A DNA stretch of 5,109 bases from Actinomycetes bacterium (GTDB lineage: Bacteria > Actinomycetota > Acidimicrobiia > Acidimicrobiales > UBA8190): assembly GCA_021798135.1 (NCBI GenBank), contig JAJZYI010000253.1, forward strand, positions 1-5,109, read 5' to 3'. This document shows positions 4,364 through 5,109 of the stretch, one piece after another. The notes beneath the pieces are model-generated. The model had not been told where the DNA came from and did not search any database. It was given only the letters and a program-made list of their open reading frames with translations. Position 1 is the first letter of the stretch; every line of letters starts with the position of its first letter. The translations under genes and the position numbers were made by a program.

Positions 4364-5109
4364 GCGAGCCGGGCCGCCCCGCGAGCGCCAGGAGCACCAG
4401 GAGCGCGGCGCTCACGGCGCTCCACCAGGCCCAGCGGCCGTCCAGGCGCACCAGGGTGAACCAGGCCAGGAAGGCGGCGACGGCGAGCCCGGCCACCAGC
4501 CGGCCGAGGGCGCCGGCGACGGCGGTAGGACGGACAGCGTCGCCGGGGGCCGCCGGACCGGCGGCGGCAGCGGCGATGGCCACGAGCGCGAGGCAGGCTG
4601 CGGGGAACACGTAGTAGGCGACCATGACGGGTTCGAAGAGCGCGAAGCCGGCGAGCGCGGCTGCCGAGCCCCACAGCAGCCGGCCCGGCCGGCTGGCCGC
4701 GCCCCGCCCCGCGACGACGCCGACGGCGATGGCGGCGGCGACGGCGATCGACCGCGCCGGACCCGTGGCCACCGTCCCGGCGGCGATGCGGGGGGCCAGT
4801 GCCAGCCACGGCGTGGCGTGGTCGAGGCGCGGGTAGCTCGGCTGGGCCAGGACCGCCCGCAACGTGCGGTGGGCGTTGGCCACGAGCGGCCCCAGCACCA
4901 GCAGCAGGCCCGGCACCGTGGCGCGCGCGACCAGCGCGGCCCCCGCCCGGGGCCGCCGGGGCGGGGAGGTGCCGCTCGTCGGCCCGGTCGTGCCGGCCGT
5001 GGGCGTCGGGCCGGTCGTGCCGGCCGTGGGCGTCGGGCCGGTCGTGCCGGTCCGGTCGGTCGTGGCGGTCGCCGCGGCCACCGCGAGCAGGGGCACGACG
5101 AGCCCGGCG
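4293..5109 (-). CDS. Polytopic membrane protein, C-terminal part (N-terminus beyond window)
   Basis: Numbering residues from the GTG at 5096, 267 residues are visible. The frame stays open to the window edge with AGLV before that GTG, continuing a hydrophobic run, so the true start is probably outside. About six hydrophobic segments lie near 53-75, 113-130, 139-155, 157-179, 194-216 and 222-240. Between the first two is a polar loop, QPSYPRLDHATPWLALAPRI (85-104). Segments 3 and 4 contain FEPVMVAYYVFP (154-165). A Thr/Gly/Pro repeat at about 17-43 separates a hydrophobic N-terminal stretch from the rest. The end is a Pro/Ala-rich tail that overlaps bioD. The architecture would suit the C-terminal half of a GT-C-type glycosyltransferase, but I do not recognise the family and see no catalytic motif. 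Confidence 0.75.
   Translation of the reverse strand, partial: AGLVVPLLAVAAATATTDRTGTTGPTPTAGTTGPTPTAGTTGPTSGTSPPRRPRAGAALVARATVPGLLLVLGPLVANAHRTLRAVLAQPSYPRLDHATPWLALAPRIAAGTVATGPARSIAVAAAIAVGVVAGRGAASRPGRLLWGSAAALAGFALFEPVMVAYYVFPAACLALVAIAAAAAGPAAPGDAVRPTAVAGALGRLVAGLAVAAFLAWFTLVRLDGRWAWWSAVSAALLVLLALAGRPGSLIPRRLAGPGAPPARPAPAPPAG
4978..5050 (-). repeat. 27-bp tandem repeat (about 2.7 copies) in the membrane-protein gene
   Basis: Copies at 4978-5004 and 5005-5031 differ at one base, and a partial third copy runs 5032-5050. The unit is 9 codons, giving a TGPTPTAGT periodicity in the minus-strand protein. It falls in a polar linker between two hydrophobic segments, where changes in length should be tolerated. 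Confidence 0.85.

Noticed and set aside
1..5109. Archaeal (for example haloarchaeal) origin of the whole window, suggested by the archaeal-type riboflavin synthase
   Set aside because: Proteins are not acidic, Shine-Dalgarno/GTG usage is typical of high-GC bacteria, and the bioA-bioF-bioD operon with GTGA overlap looks actinobacterial. A composition-based guess cannot fully exclude it.

Overview
The window is extremely GC-rich (roughly three quarters G+C or more by eye). It has GTG starts, tightly packed genes, Ala/Gly/Arg/Pro-rich proteins and strong GC bias at third codon positions. This points to a high-GC actinobacterium; a lineage such as Acidimicrobiia is a guess from overall style, not something the sequence proves. 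The proteins lack the acidic composition expected of haloarchaea.

Layout, left to right. (1) Positions 1-66 may hold the last codons of a plus-strand gene entering from the left. (2) Positions 67-186 hold no gene but carry a 46-bp tandem duplication, itself made of 23-bp half units, which runs into the 3' end of the next gene. (3) A minus-strand gene at 187-672 encodes an archaeal-type riboflavin synthase, a relative of lumazine synthase and unrelated to the usual bacterial RibE. (4) A divergent intergenic region of about 105 bp (673-777) must hold the promoters for both directions. (5) A plus-strand biotin operon follows, bioA (778-2229), bioF (2265-3662) and bioD (3659-4363). (6) A minus-strand polytopic membrane protein runs in from the right edge and ends at 4293, overlapping the 3' end of bioD tail to tail by 71 bp.

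The three biotin genes supply consecutive steps. BioF makes 8-amino-7-oxononanoate (KAPA) from pimeloyl thioester and alanine, BioA aminates it to 7,8-diaminononanoate, and BioD closes the ureido ring to give dethiobiotin. BioB, which adds sulfur, is not in the window. bioF and bioD overlap by GTGA.

The most unusual points are the archaeal-type riboflavin synthase beside the biotin operon, and the bioA-bioF junction. There a ~42-bp duplication leaves two copies of the same 8-bp stop/start overlap and a 16-codon mini-ORF that owns the best ribosome binding site. Short tandem duplications also sit at or near the ends or linkers of several other genes (3' end of the riboflavin synthase gene, bioF C-terminus, a linker in the membrane protein), which suggests recurrent slippage in dispensable protein tails. 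I see no RNA genes, insertion sequences, CRISPR arrays or clear phage elements.
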